Part shown: one piece after another, positions 37,079 to 45,518 of the stretch
How positions within the stretch are numbered: the stretch's first letter is position 1
How the letters are laid out: every line of letters starts with the position of its first letter
Assembly (NCBI RefSeq): GCF_020889625.1
Contig: NZ_CP086381.1
Coordinates: 1 to 64,000, forward strand
DNA length: 64,000 nucleotides
From: Deinococcus radiophilus
GTDB lineage: Bacteria > Deinococcota > Deinococci > Deinococcales > Deinococcaceae
Direction: 5' to 3'
Position numbers and translations under genes: made by a program
Notes under the pieces: model-generated
Database searches by the model: none
What the model was told of the DNA's origin: nothing
The model's input: the letters and a program-made list of their open reading frames with translations, nothing else

Positions 37079-38897
37079 GCGGCTGCCCAACGACAAGGCC
37101 AGCACCCGCAGTCCAGCGCAGGAGGCCACGGCGCTGGACGTGGCCCGGCGGCTGACGGGCATCGCTGCGTCGCCGGGTCTGGGCATCGGCCCGGCGTTCG
37201 TATTGCGTCCCCCAGACCTCCGCTTTGAGCCGCAGGAGTCGGGTGCGGACGCAGCAGAGCAGCAGCAGCGTTTCGATGAGGCCCTGCAAAAGAGCCGCGC
37301 CGATCTTCAAGCTGTGCGTGAGCAGACGGCACAGAAACTGGGCGAAGAACACGCCGAGATTTTCGATGCGCACCTCTTGATGCTGGACGACCCCGAACTG
37401 CTGGATCAGGTCGCGGCTGGGCTGCAGGGTGGCCAGAGCGCCGAAACGGCCCTGGGTGCCGTATCCGACACCTTTATTGCTGTCTTTGAGACGATGGAAG
37501 ATGAGTACATGCGCGAGCGGGCCGCCGACTTGCGCGATGTGCGCAACCGGGTGCTGTCGCACCTGCTGGGCCGTCCACTGACTTCGCTGGGCGACTTGCG
37601 CGAGCCTGCTGTGCTGGTGGCCCATGACCTGACTCCCAGTGACACGGCGGCGCTGAACCGTGAGCTGGTGAAGGGCATCGTGACGGCGGTGGGTGGCCGG
37701 ACCAGTCACTCGGCCATCATGGCGCGCGGGCTGGGCCTTCCAGCTGTAGTTGGTGTAGGCGAGGCTGCCATGACCCTCGAAAGCGGTATTTCTCTCATCG
37801 TGGACGGCGAACTGGGCCGCGTGCTGGTGGAGCCGGGCGAAAGTGCCCTGACCGAAGCCCAGAGCCGTGCCCAGGCCTATGCCGAGCGTCAGGGCCGTCT
37901 GCTGGCCTTGGTCGGCACCGAGGGTCGCACCAAAGATGGCACCCGCATTGAGTTGGCCGCCAACATCGGCAGCCCGGCGGACCTGCCTATCGCGCTGGAG
38001 TACGGTGCTGAAGGCGTGGGCCTCTACCGTACCGAGTTTCTGTACATGGCGCAGGACCGCTTACCCACCGAAGAGGAACAGTACTTGGCCTACCGCGCTG
38101 TGTTGGAAGGGATGCACGGCAAGCCCGTGATTATCCGCACGCTGGACATCGGCGGGGATAAGGCTGCGCCCTACCTGGACCTACCGGAAGAGGAAAATCC
38201 TTTCCTGGGATTCCGTGCCATCCGGCTTTGTCTGGCCCGGTCCGAGATTTTCCGGGTGCAGCTGCGAGCGCTGCTGCGGGCCAGTGTTCACGGGGATCTC
38301 AAGATCATGTTCCCGCTGGTGTCTACCCTGGAAGAACTGCGCCAGGCCAAAGCGCTGCTGGAAGAAGAACGCCAGAAATTACTGGCTGAGGGCGCAGAAG
38401 TTGCCCAGAACATTCCAGTGGGTATCATGATCGAAGTGCCAGCGGCAGCTGTGCTGGCCGGCACCCTGGCCCGCGAAGCCGACTTTTTCTCGGTGGGTAG
38501 CAACGACCTGATCGGTTACTCCATGGCTGCTGACCGCATGAACGAGCAGGTGTCGGGCCTCTACCAGCCGCTGAATCCCAGCGTGCTGAAGATGATTCAG
38601 CTCACCTGTGAAGGTGCAGCCCACCATGGCCGCTGGGTGGGTGTGTGCGGCGAAATGGCCGGTGACCGCCTGGCGATGCCGCTGCTGGTGGGCCTGGGCG
38701 TGACCGAGCTGAGCATGAGTGCGCCCGCGCTGCTCTCGCGCCGCGAGCAATTGCTGAACCTGGATCTGGCGCAGGCGCAGCGGGTGGCTGCCGAAGCCCT
38801 GACGCTGGGGACTGCCGCCGAAGTGGAGGCGCTGGTGCACCGCGAGTTCGGTGACGCTGTAGCGCAACCTTTCACTGATTCCCAGGGCGGAGAGTAA
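37071..38897 (+). CDS. ptsI: PTS enzyme I (PEP-protein phosphotransferase)
   Basis: Enzyme I starts the PTS chain by taking phosphate from PEP. The 608-residue protein has the N-terminal HPr-binding domain, the phosphohistidine swivel motif GGRTSHSAIMARGLGLPAVVG, and a PEP-binding barrel with GVGLYRTEFLYM, TLDIGGDKAAPYL and FFSVGSNDLIGYSMA. The GTG at 37071 overlaps the ptsH stop; the in-frame codon at 37011 lies deep in ptsH. A short N-terminal extension of about 25 residues precedes the usual LTGIAASPG start. Confidence 0.95.
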   Translation: MPERLPNDKASTRSPAQEATALDVARRLTGIAASPGLGIGPAFVLRPPDLRFEPQESGADAAEQQQRFDEALQKSRADLQAVREQTAQKLGEEHAEIFDAHLLMLDDPELLDQVAAGLQGGQSAETALGAVSDTFIAVFETMEDEYMRERAADLRDVRNRVLSHLLGRPLTSLGDLREPAVLVAHDLTPSDTAALNRELVKGIVTAVGGRTSHSAIMARGLGLPAVVGVGEAAMTLESGISLIVDGELGRVLVEPGESALTEAQSRAQAYAERQGRLLALVGTEGRTKDGTRIELAANIGSPADLPIALEYGAEGVGLYRTEFLYMAQDRLPTEEEQYLAYRAVLEGMHGKPVIIRTLDIGGDKAAPYLDLPEEENPFLGFRAIRLCLARSEIFRVQLRALLRASVHGDLKIMFPLVSTLEELRQAKALLEEERQKLLAEGAEVAQNIPVGIMIEVPAAAVLAGTLAREADFFSVGSNDLIGYSMAADRMNEQVSGLYQPLNPSVLKMIQLTCEGAAHHGRWVGVCGEMAGDRLAMPLLVGLGVTELSMSAPALLSRREQLLNLDLAQAQRVAAEALTLGTAAEVEALVHREFGDAVAQPFTDSQGGE

Positions 38898-38903
38898 ACG
38901 GTG

Positions 38904-40064
38904 ATGGCCGGTCCAGCCTTCGCTATGACCGGCTGGCTGGCCCTGCCGCAGGGTTTGACCTATGGCCGCCTCAGTTTCCGTGAGGGAATTGAGGCGGTCA
39001 CGCCTTTGCCGCCCCAAGCTGGGGCCAAGCGGTACATTCTGCCTGGGTTTATTGACACCCATGTGCATGGCGGCGGGGGCGGTGATGTGATGGACGGCCC
39101 CGCTGGGGTGCAGACGCTGTGCCGCCTCCACGCCCGTCACGGCACGACCAGCTTGCTGCCCACCACCATGACCGCTCCCTGGACACAGGTCTTGGCTGCC
39201 CTGCGTGGTGTGCGGCAAGTGCTGGACCTACAAGCGGCGGGCGGCTTAACGGATGGAGCGCAGGTGCTGGGAGCCCATTTGGAAGGGCCCTTCATCAGCC
39301 CAGGGCGCTTGGGGGCGCAGCCAGCTTATGCGGTTCAGCCCACGCCGGAGCAGGTGGCCGAGGTGCTGGCCCAGGGCTGCCTGCGGGCCGTGACCCTGGC
39401 GCCTGAAGTGCCGGGTGTGGCCGCTGCCGCCCAGCAGTTGGCCGCCGCAGGGGTCCGTATCGGGGTGGGTCACACCCGCGCTGACGCCGACCAGACGGAC
39501 GACTTTTTGGATGCGCTGGCCTCACACCCCCGGCTGGCCGCCACACACCTGTTCAACGCGATGGGCGGCATCGAGGGCCGTGCGCCTGGTGCGGCGGGAG
39601 CGCTACTGGCCCATCCGGCGGTATTTCCCGAGGTGATCTTTGATCTTCAGCATGTCCATCCGGTCAGCCTGTTGCTTGCCCGCGCCGCCTGCCCTGACCG
39701 GGTCATGCTGATCACCGACGCCATGCGGGCCGCTGGCCTAGGCGACGGCCAGAGTGAGCTGGGTGGGCAGGCGGTCACCGTGCAGGCCGGCCGCGCCACC
39801 CTGGCAGACGGCACCCTGGCTGGCAGCGTCCTGACCATGGACCAGGCTCTGCGGAATGTGGTGGCAGCGGGCATCCCACTAGACGAAGCGAGTCGCATGG
39901 CCAGCGCCCACCCGGCCCGTTCCCTGGGGTTAACTGACCGGGGCAAACTGCTGGAAGGGCAGCGTGCCGACTTGGTCGTGCTGGACGAGGACTTGAGAAT
40001 TACCGACGTGTATCTGGGCGGTGAACGGCTCATTGCACCGCAGCTCACCCTAGGAGAACCATGA
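38904..40064 (+). CDS. nagA: N-acetylglucosamine-6-phosphate deacetylase
   Basis: NagA removes acetate from GlcNAc-6-phosphate. The 386-residue amidohydrolase has GFIDTHVHGGGGGDVMD, the metal ligand Glu in GAHLEGPFI, His residues in GVGHTRAD and ATHLFNAMG, and the catalytic Asp in LITDAMRAAGL. The product would be handled by the SIS-domain deaminase encoded next, with a 4-bp overlap. Its position after ptsHI suggests PTS uptake of GlcNAc. A GTG one codon upstream (38901) is an alternative start. Confidence 0.94.
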   Translation: MAGPAFAMTGWLALPQGLTYGRLSFREGIEAVTPLPPQAGAKRYILPGFIDTHVHGGGGGDVMDGPAGVQTLCRLHARHGTTSLLPTTMTAPWTQVLAALRGVRQVLDLQAAGGLTDGAQVLGAHLEGPFISPGRLGAQPAYAVQPTPEQVAEVLAQGCLRAVTLAPEVPGVAAAAQQLAAAGVRIGVGHTRADADQTDDFLDALASHPRLAATHLFNAMGGIEGRAPGAAGALLAHPAVFPEVIFDLQHVHPVSLLLARAACPDRVMLITDAMRAAGLGDGQSELGGQAVTVQAGRATLADGTLAGSVLTMDQALRNVVAAGIPLDEASRMASAHPARSLGLTDRGKLLEGQRADLVVLDEDLRITDVYLGGERLIAPQLTLGEP

Positions 40065-41101
40065 CCGAGTCAAGAAAATCAGAACCGCTGATGCTGCAAG
40101 AAACCCGTGAAATCCCCGCTGTGCTGCGCCGTCAACGTGGGCAGAACGCCGCCGTGACCCGTGCCCTTGCGGAGCGGCTGCGCGGGAAGCTGCCGCCCTA
40201 CGCCATTACCGTGGCGCGGGGCAGCAGCGACCATGCCTGCACCGTGCTGAAGTACGCCCTGGAAGTCGGTCTGGGCCTACCCGTGGGAAGTATGGGCCCC
40301 AGCGTGCAGACCCTCTATGGCCGCGAGCTGCGGTTGGATGGGGCGCTGGTGATTGCGGTGTCACAGTCGGGAGCCAGCCCAGATGTGGTGGAGACGGTGC
40401 AGGCCGCCCGCCGCAGCGGGGCCGTGACCGTGGCCCTGGTCAATGTCGAGGGCAGTGAATTGGCTGGGGCCGCCGAATGGGTATTGCCGATGCAGGCTGG
40501 GCCTGAAAAGGCTGTCGCCGCTACCAAAAGTTATCTGGCCAGCCTGCACGCGCCCCTGCCGCTGCTGGCCGAGCTGACGGGCGACGCTGAACTCCGCTCG
40601 GCACTGGACCGCTTGCCGGAGGTGTGCGAGGAGACATTAGCGCTGGAAGATCAGGCCCGCGAATTGGCCGAGCGCTACCGTTTTGCCGAGAGCCTGATGG
40701 TGCTCTCGCGGGGGCTGAACTTCGGTGTGGGCCGGGAAGCGGCCCTGAAGCTCAAAGAAACCAGTGGCCTTCACGCTGAGGCCTACTCCGCCGCCGAATT
40801 CAGCCACGGTCCCAAGCGACTGATCGCCGAGGGGGTGCCCCTGCTGGGTCTAACTTCACGGGACGCTGCCGCTGAGGCCACTGCTCAGGCCTACGCCGAG
40901 TTGCAGGGGGCCGGGGCCGATCTGAAAACCCTCGGTCCAGCGCAGGGCAGTGATCTGCGCGTGCCGGGAACAGGGCATCCTTTTACCGATCCTCTTCCCA
41001 CGGCACTCGCCTTTTATCTGTTCGCCGCGCATCTGGCCTTGCAGCGCGGTGAGGACCCCGACCGCCCACCACTGCTGAGCAAGGTGACCCAGACCCGCTA
41101 A
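40061..41101 (+). CDS. SIS-domain glucosamine-6-phosphate deaminase/isomerase (NagB-II/AgaS-like)
   Basis: This 346-residue protein has two SIS domains equivalent to the isomerase half of GlmS, without the glutaminase domain: TVARGSSDHACTVLKYALE, VIAVSQSGASPDVVE, LSRGLNFGVGREAALKLKETS and EFSHGPKRLI. Such stand-alone proteins act as glucosamine-6-phosphate deaminases (NagB-II), giving fructose-6-phosphate and ammonia. The nagA neighbour strongly supports that. Its last codons overlap the convergent CoA-transferase pseudogene by 3 bp. Confidence 0.88.
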   Translation: MTESRKSEPLMLQETREIPAVLRRQRGQNAAVTRALAERLRGKLPPYAITVARGSSDHACTVLKYALEVGLGLPVGSMGPSVQTLYGRELRLDGALVIAVSQSGASPDVVETVQAARRSGAVTVALVNVEGSELAGAAEWVLPMQAGPEKAVAATKSYLASLHAPLPLLAELTGDAELRSALDRLPEVCEETLALEDQARELAERYRFAESLMVLSRGLNFGVGREAALKLKETSGLHAEAYSAAEFSHGPKRLIAEGVPLLGLTSRDAAAEATAQAYAELQGAGADLKTLGPAQGSDLRVPGTGHPFTDPLPTALAFYLFAAHLALQRGEDPDRPPLLSKVTQTR

Positions 41102-41524
41102 CGGGTGGGGGTCGGCGCCGCCAAAGCTGGGGATACGGAGAGTGGACGCAGGCCCCGGGCCTCGGCGGCACTCCGCAACTCCTCGTGGAAGTCGGGGTGG
41201 GCAATGTGCGTCAGCGCCTGGGCGCGCTCGCTGAGGCTCCGGCCGTACAGGTCAGCCACGCCGTATTCGGTCACGACGTAGCGCACGTCGCCCCGCGTAG
41301 TCACCACGCCCGCGCCTTCTGTGAGGGTCGGCACGATACGTGAGGCGGACTGACCGCTGACCCGCGCCGTGCTCGTTACCGCCATGATAGAGCGCCCGCC
41401 TTCGCTGGCATTGGCCCCGCGCACGAAATCCAGTTGCCCGCCAAAGCCTGAAATCATCCGCGTGCCCACCGAGTCGGCGCAGACTTGCCCGGTCAGGTCA
41501 ATTTCTACCGCCGAATTATTGATA
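41098..41524 (-). pseudogene. Acetyl-CoA hydrolase/transferase, C-terminal fragment
   Basis: The frame reads INNSAVEIDLTGQVCADS, then GFGGQLDFVRGA, EGAGVVTTRGDVRYVVTEYGVADLYG, the C-terminal domain of the Cat1/4-hydroxybutyrate CoA-transferase family. It is separated from its N-terminal half (42566-43487) by an IS630-family insertion and has no start of its own. Rejoining the two halves gives a continuous frame with MTSI-NN-SAVEIDL, as expected for an intact protein of about 450 residues. The gene is therefore recently inactivated. Confidence 0.9.
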
Positions 41525-41559
41525 GCGGCGCAAGTATGCGCTGCTAAACTCCAGGGACC

Positions 41560-42042
41560 ATGGAATGGCAACCGAACCAATATTCTCGTGCCCAACTTGA
41601 GGAGCGGCGCCTGGCTGCTACCGAGTGGCTGCAGCAAGGCAGCCACACACACCGCGAAATCGCTGCTCACTTTGGCGTCTCCGTGCTCACGGTGACTTCT
41701 TGGAGTGCTCGGCTCAGAAAGAAGGGAAGCTTGCAAGCGACGGTCAGCTCTGGTCGTCCTGCTCGACTGACTGAGTCTCAGCACGACCAGCTTCGCACCC
41801 TCCTGCAGGAGGGTGCTCTGCAGCATGGGTTTCCTGACGAAACCTGGACGACAAAACGTGTGGCAGAGCTCATCGGGCGGCACTTTGATGTGTGGTACCA
41901 CCATGATCACGTCCGCAAAATCCTACGAAAGTTGGGTTTCAGCCCACAGATGCCAGATGGGCGGGCCGCTGAGCGGAACGAACTTCGGATCGCATCCTGG
42001 CGGGAACAGGTGCTGCCGGAGTTGGAAAAAAAAGGTCGCTGA
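41560..42042 (+). CDS. IS630 transposase, first frame (DNA-binding half)
   Basis: This 160-residue product has helix-turn-helix motifs (HREIAAHFGVSVLTVTSWSARL and a second winged domain ending in the KILRKLGFSPQ helix). It is the DNA-binding half of a Tc1/mariner-IS630 transposase. It ends at a TGA (42040) just past an A8 run (42026-42033). Slippage there joins it to the catalytic frame to give a full-length enzyme. The first frame alone could act as an inhibitor. Confidence 0.88.
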   Translation: MEWQPNQYSRAQLEERRLAATEWLQQGSHTHREIAAHFGVSVLTVTSWSARLRKKGSLQATVSSGRPARLTESQHDQLRTLLQEGALQHGFPDETWTTKRVAELIGRHFDVWYHHDHVRKILRKLGFSPQMPDGRAAERNELRIASWREQVLPELEKKGR

Positions 42043-42565
42043 GGGAGCCACAATCATCTATCTGGATGAAGTCGGATTCTCTCTGAAAGGAGTCCAGCGA
42101 CGGACATGGGGGGTGAGGGGCGTCACGCCCCTGGTCAAGCTCAGAGCAAACTGGGAGAAGCTTTCAACGATTGGGGCGATCACTTCAGATGGACGATTCT
42201 TCCAGCACACAATATCCGGAGCGATCCGGAGTAGAGAAGTCATACGATTCTTTGGGCACATCCTGCGCCAAGTTCAGGGGAACATCGTCGTGGTGCTGGA
42301 CAATGCGAGAATTCATCACGCGAAAGTAACCCAGGCGTTCGTGGGTTCCCACGAACGCCTCTCTCTGATCTTTCTGCCTCCGTATGCTCCAGAGTTGAAC
42401 CCGATCGAGTTGGTGTGGGCCTACGTCAAGCGCAATGTGTTGGGGAACTTTTGTGCCCACTCCATAAGAGCGCTGAAAAAGAGGCTTGTCACCGCCTGGC
42501 AGCGGGTCCGCTATATTCACCTGCCCCGTCAGCTTATGGACGCCAACTTACGCCGTTATCAATAA
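42032..42565 (+). CDS. IS630 transposase, second frame (DDE catalytic half)
   Basis: The second frame carries the catalytic DDE residues: Asp in IIYLDEVGFSL, Asp in VVVLDNARIHHA and Glu in LNPIELVWAYVK. It has no start codon of its own in a sensible place and is reached by a net +1 shift (or a transcript lacking one A) at A8. The joined sequence reads ELEKKVAEGATIIYLDE. The stop codon TAA is formed by the last bases of the terminal repeat. Confidence 0.88.
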   Translation, partial: KVAEGATIIYLDEVGFSLKGVQRRTWGVRGVTPLVKLRANWEKLSTIGAITSDGRFFQHTISGAIRSREVIRFFGHILRQVQGNIVVVLDNARIHHAKVTQAFVGSHERLSLIFLPPYAPELNPIELVWAYVKRNVLGNFCAHSIRALKKRLVTAWQRVRYIHLPRQLMDANLRRYQ

Positions 42566-43487
42566 TAGAGGTCATCCGGCGGTTGCGGGCGATCAAACCG
42601 ACGTCGTTGGTGTAGTTGCTGGGGTACATCTGAAACATCGGGTTGCGGTCCACGAAGCGGTACAGCTCAGGCGTGCCCAGCACCAGCGTGCCGGGAATGC
42701 GCCCAGGGTGCACGGTCTTGCGCCGTCCGGTGATGATCCCGGCCTCCACCGCGTGCATCACCGAGGTGCTGATCAGCTCGGTGTGCATGCCCAGGTCCTT
42801 TTTGCCTTCCATCGCCGCCAGGGCCGCGTCGGGAATTGCCCCGATGCCGATCTGGATGGTGTCGCCGTCTTCGACCAGATCAGCAATGTGCCCCCCGATC
42901 AGCCGCTCCTCGGCGCTCAGGTCATGCGCGGCTACGCTCGGCAGCGCGAAGTCGTCTTCGACGATCACGTCGATCTCGGAGATGTGCAGGTGGCAGTCAC
43001 CGTACATGCGCGGCATCTGCGGGTTGACCAGCGCGATCACGAAAGGGGCCATGCGTGCCGCCGCCTGCGCCCCCACGATCTCGGTCCCGAAGCTGACAAA
43101 GCCGCTCTCGTCCGGCGGCGAGACATGCACGATGGCGGCGTCCAGCGGTAAGCGCCCCGAATAGAACAGCTCTGGAATGTCTTTCAGGAATACCGGGATG
43201 TAGTCCACCTGCCCTTTGCCGTAGGCGCGGCGGTCGTGCGGCCCCATGAACAGAGCGCGGCGGATAAACGGGCTGCCCTCGTCGGGAAAGGGGTTGTCGC
43301 CCATCAGCAGCACCGAGTACAGCTCGGTTCCGCGCAGGCGCTCGCCCTGGTTCATCAGCTCGCGCAGCAGCGGCGTGGGCGTCGCGGCATTGCCGGACAG
43401 CGCCACCCGCCAGCCGGGTTGCAGGCGCGAAATCGCTTCGGCGGCCGTGAGTCGCTCGGGTTGCTGGTCACGTGAAAAGGGCTGCAT
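42566..43487 (-). pseudogene. Acetyl-CoA hydrolase/transferase, N-terminal fragment
   Basis: This frame encodes about 307 residues of a Cat1/acetyl-CoA hydrolase-type CoA transferase: LQPGWRVALSGNAATP, a VSPPDESGFVSFG strand, GDTIQIGIGAIPDAALAAM and FQMYPSNYTNDVGLIARNRRMTSI. It then runs into the IS630 element and stops after eight IS-encoded residues (42534). The protein would normally interconvert acyl-CoA and acetate or hydrolyse acetyl-CoA. The active-site Glu region lies in the separated half, so activity is not expected. Confidence 0.9.
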
Positions 43488-43535
43488 GTCTCATTGTTTC
43501 ATCTGTGGGCCGAGGCATTTGGTTACCGCCCGGTT

Positions 43536-44777
43536 TCAGGGGCTGCCTATCCGCCCGTCTCCCGGCGGCACGGCAAAGACGCCGCCCCAGGGCCGGTAGC
43601 GGCTGACCAGCTGATCTTCGCTGACCTGATCACCGCGCTGGATGCGCCGCGTGACGGTCACCCGCCCGCCCGGTGCAGGCATGTCCAGCCGCTGAGCCTC
43701 TTCGCCGTGCAGCGCCGGGTCGGCGACAAAGGTGGGGTCGGGCGGCGGCGCAAAGTCGGTGATCTGGGGGTCACCCAGCGTGACTTCGCGGCCGTCGTCC
43801 CGGCCGAACAGGTGAATGAAAAGCTGCTCGGTCTCCAGGTTCCACTCGGCCTGAACCAGCAGCGGCGCGCCGGTGTCGTTGACCCAGCGCAGGTTCTTGC
43901 CCGGTGCGTAGACGGCGGCGTCCAGGCCGGGTTCGCCGTAATACTCCACCTGATAGGAATGAGGGTGCCGCTCGGTGATCGGCAGGCCCGCCCCGAAAGC
44001 GGCCCGGAACACCGTGGTGCTCACCTGACACAGCCCGCCGCCGTCCTCCATGCTCAGGGTGTCGCCCGTGATGACATAGCCCTCCTGAAAGCCGTTCGCG
44101 GCGTTGATTTGTCCCACGCTGGCGTTGAAGTCGAAGGTCTCGCCCGGCTCCAGCCACTGCCCCGCCACCTTGTCCGCGCCCACCCGGATGTTGTGCACCC
44201 GGAAGTCGGGACTGCCCGCGAACTGCGACTGGCCGCTGTGCAGATGCCCCAGCCCCTGCGCGGCAGCCCAGGCCACATCCCGCTGGGGGGCCACCGTGCG
44301 GACGGCCAGTGTGACCGACGTTTCTCCGGCGGCCAGTGCCGCCCGAACCCGTTCCCAGCTGGCTTCCCGGTCTACCGCCCAGCCGTGCTGCGCCGCGCCC
44401 ACCCAGCGCTCACCCACCCGCCGCCAGCGAATGTCGCGCGGCTGACGCTGCTCCAACTCGGTGTACAGCGCCTCCAGCCGGTTGCGGAAGGCCGGGTCGT
44501 CGGCACTGGCCGGGCGCGGCAGCTCGCGCTGAAAGCTGAGCGAGCGGGCCTGCACCTGTCCGCCGATCAGCTGTGGTTCGTCAGCGGTCCACTGAACGGT
44601 GAGCGGCTGGGCGACTGGCTCAGGTTCAGCCGCCGCTGGGGCCGCCGGGCGGACTGCAGGAGCCGTCACCGTGGGGGCCGCCGGCTCAGGCTGCCCGGCC
44701 GGTGGCTGGCAGCCAGGCAGCACGGTGCAGCCGAGCAGCAGGGGAAGGAGAAAGCGCAAACGCAAGGGCAGAGCCAT
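43536..44777 (-). CDS. VanW-family lipoprotein
   Basis: This 413-residue protein has a lipoprotein signal (LLLGCTVLPGC), a Pro/Ala-rich linker, a PG_binding_4-like region and a VanW domain: ETFDFNASVGQINAANGFQEGYVI, then GGGLCQVSTTVFRAAF, and a C-terminal G5-like strand segment. VanW proteins occur in some vancomycin-resistance clusters, but most, as here, stand alone and act at the cell envelope by unknown means. Start 44777 gives the lipoprotein signal; the frame is open further upstream. Confidence 0.87.
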   Translation of the reverse strand: MALPLRLRFLLPLLLGCTVLPGCQPPAGQPEPAAPTVTAPAVRPAAPAAAEPEPVAQPLTVQWTADEPQLIGGQVQARSLSFQRELPRPASADDPAFRNRLEALYTELEQRQPRDIRWRRVGERWVGAAQHGWAVDREASWERVRAALAAGETSVTLAVRTVAPQRDVAWAAAQGLGHLHSGQSQFAGSPDFRVHNIRVGADKVAGQWLEPGETFDFNASVGQINAANGFQEGYVITGDTLSMEDGGGLCQVSTTVFRAAFGAGLPITERHPHSYQVEYYGEPGLDAAVYAPGKNLRWVNDTGAPLLVQAEWNLETEQLFIHLFGRDDGREVTLGDPQITDFAPPPDPTFVADPALHGEEAQRLDMPAPGGRVTVTRRIQRGDQVSEDQLVSRYRPWGGVFAVPPGDGRIGSP

Positions 44778-44897
44778 CCTTTCTGGCGAGCGGTCGTCCG
44801 GCTGGGCCGGGCCTGGGACTGGGAGCAAAGCCGAGCAGGCTGCCCTGAGGAACAGCCCTCTGGCAGCCTGCCGATCCCGGTTCACGGGATAGTTTCC

Positions 44898-45377
44898 TTA
44901 GGGCAGCAGCACTGTATCAATCACGTGCACCACGCCGTTACTGGCCTGCACGTCCGCCTTGGTCACGGTGGCGTCGTTGATCATCACCTTGCCGCCGTTG
45001 GTCATGATGTCCAGGTCAGCGCCATTGGCGGTGGTGGCCGAATCCAGATTCACCACCTGGCCAGAGGTCACCTTGCCGGGAACCACGTGGTACAGCAGCA
45101 CGGCCCGCAGCTGCTCACGGTCATTGAGCAGGGCGTTCAGCTGAGCCTGCGGCACTTTGGCAAAGGCCGCGTTGGTCGGCGCGAAGACCGTGTAGGGGCC
45201 GCCGCTGGCCAGTTCCTGGGTCAACCCGGCGGCCTGCACCGCACTGAGCAGGGTGCTGAAGTTGGGGTCGTTGGCGACGATGGCGGCGATAGAGTTACCT
45301 GTAGGCACGGCGCTGCCGCCGCCGGCCACAGCCGTGCCGGTCAGCAAGAGGGCGGTCATGGTCAGGACTTGTTTCAT
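44898..45377 (-). CDS. Secreted fasciclin (FAS1) domain protein
   Basis: The 159-residue protein is a signal peptide (LTMTALLLTGTAVAG) plus a single FAS1 domain: NFSTLLSAVQAAGL, GPYTVFAPTNAAFAKVP, LLYHVVPGKV and NGVVHVIDTVLLP. FAS1 domains mediate adhesion or matrix interactions. GGAGGTG lies upstream at good spacing. It is separated by 120 bp from the VanW gene on the same strand; cotranscription is possible. Confidence 0.93.
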   Translation of the reverse strand: MKQVLTMTALLLTGTAVAGGGSAVPTGNSIAAIVANDPNFSTLLSAVQAAGLTQELASGGPYTVFAPTNAAFAKVPQAQLNALLNDREQLRAVLLYHVVPGKVTSGQVVNLDSATTANGADLDIMTNGGKVMINDATVTKADVQASNGVVHVIDTVLLP

Positions 45378-45518
45378 ATCAACACCTCCATGAGCAGCAG
45401 TAAAGTCCCCCCAATCAGCCTAGTAGAGGGCATTTCAATAAAATTTGCTGCTTTGGTTCCTGCACCATAAGAATTCCGTCAGCTCTTAAAAGTAAATAAG
45501 TGTACACTCGGCATTGAT

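Larger units (their letters stand above)
41516..42565 (+). mobile_element. IS630-family insertion sequence in the CoA-transferase gene
   Basis: The element is about 1.05 kb with terminal inverted repeats matching at 18 of the first 20 positions: TTATTGATAGCGGCGCAAGT on the left, TTATTGATAACGGCGTAAGT on the right (read inward). A TA follows the right end (42566-42567), as expected for IS630 targets. The left nine bases (41516-41524) are also the gene's own codons, so the exact left boundary is ambiguous (41516 or 41525). It carries a two-frame transposase. Confidence 0.88.
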
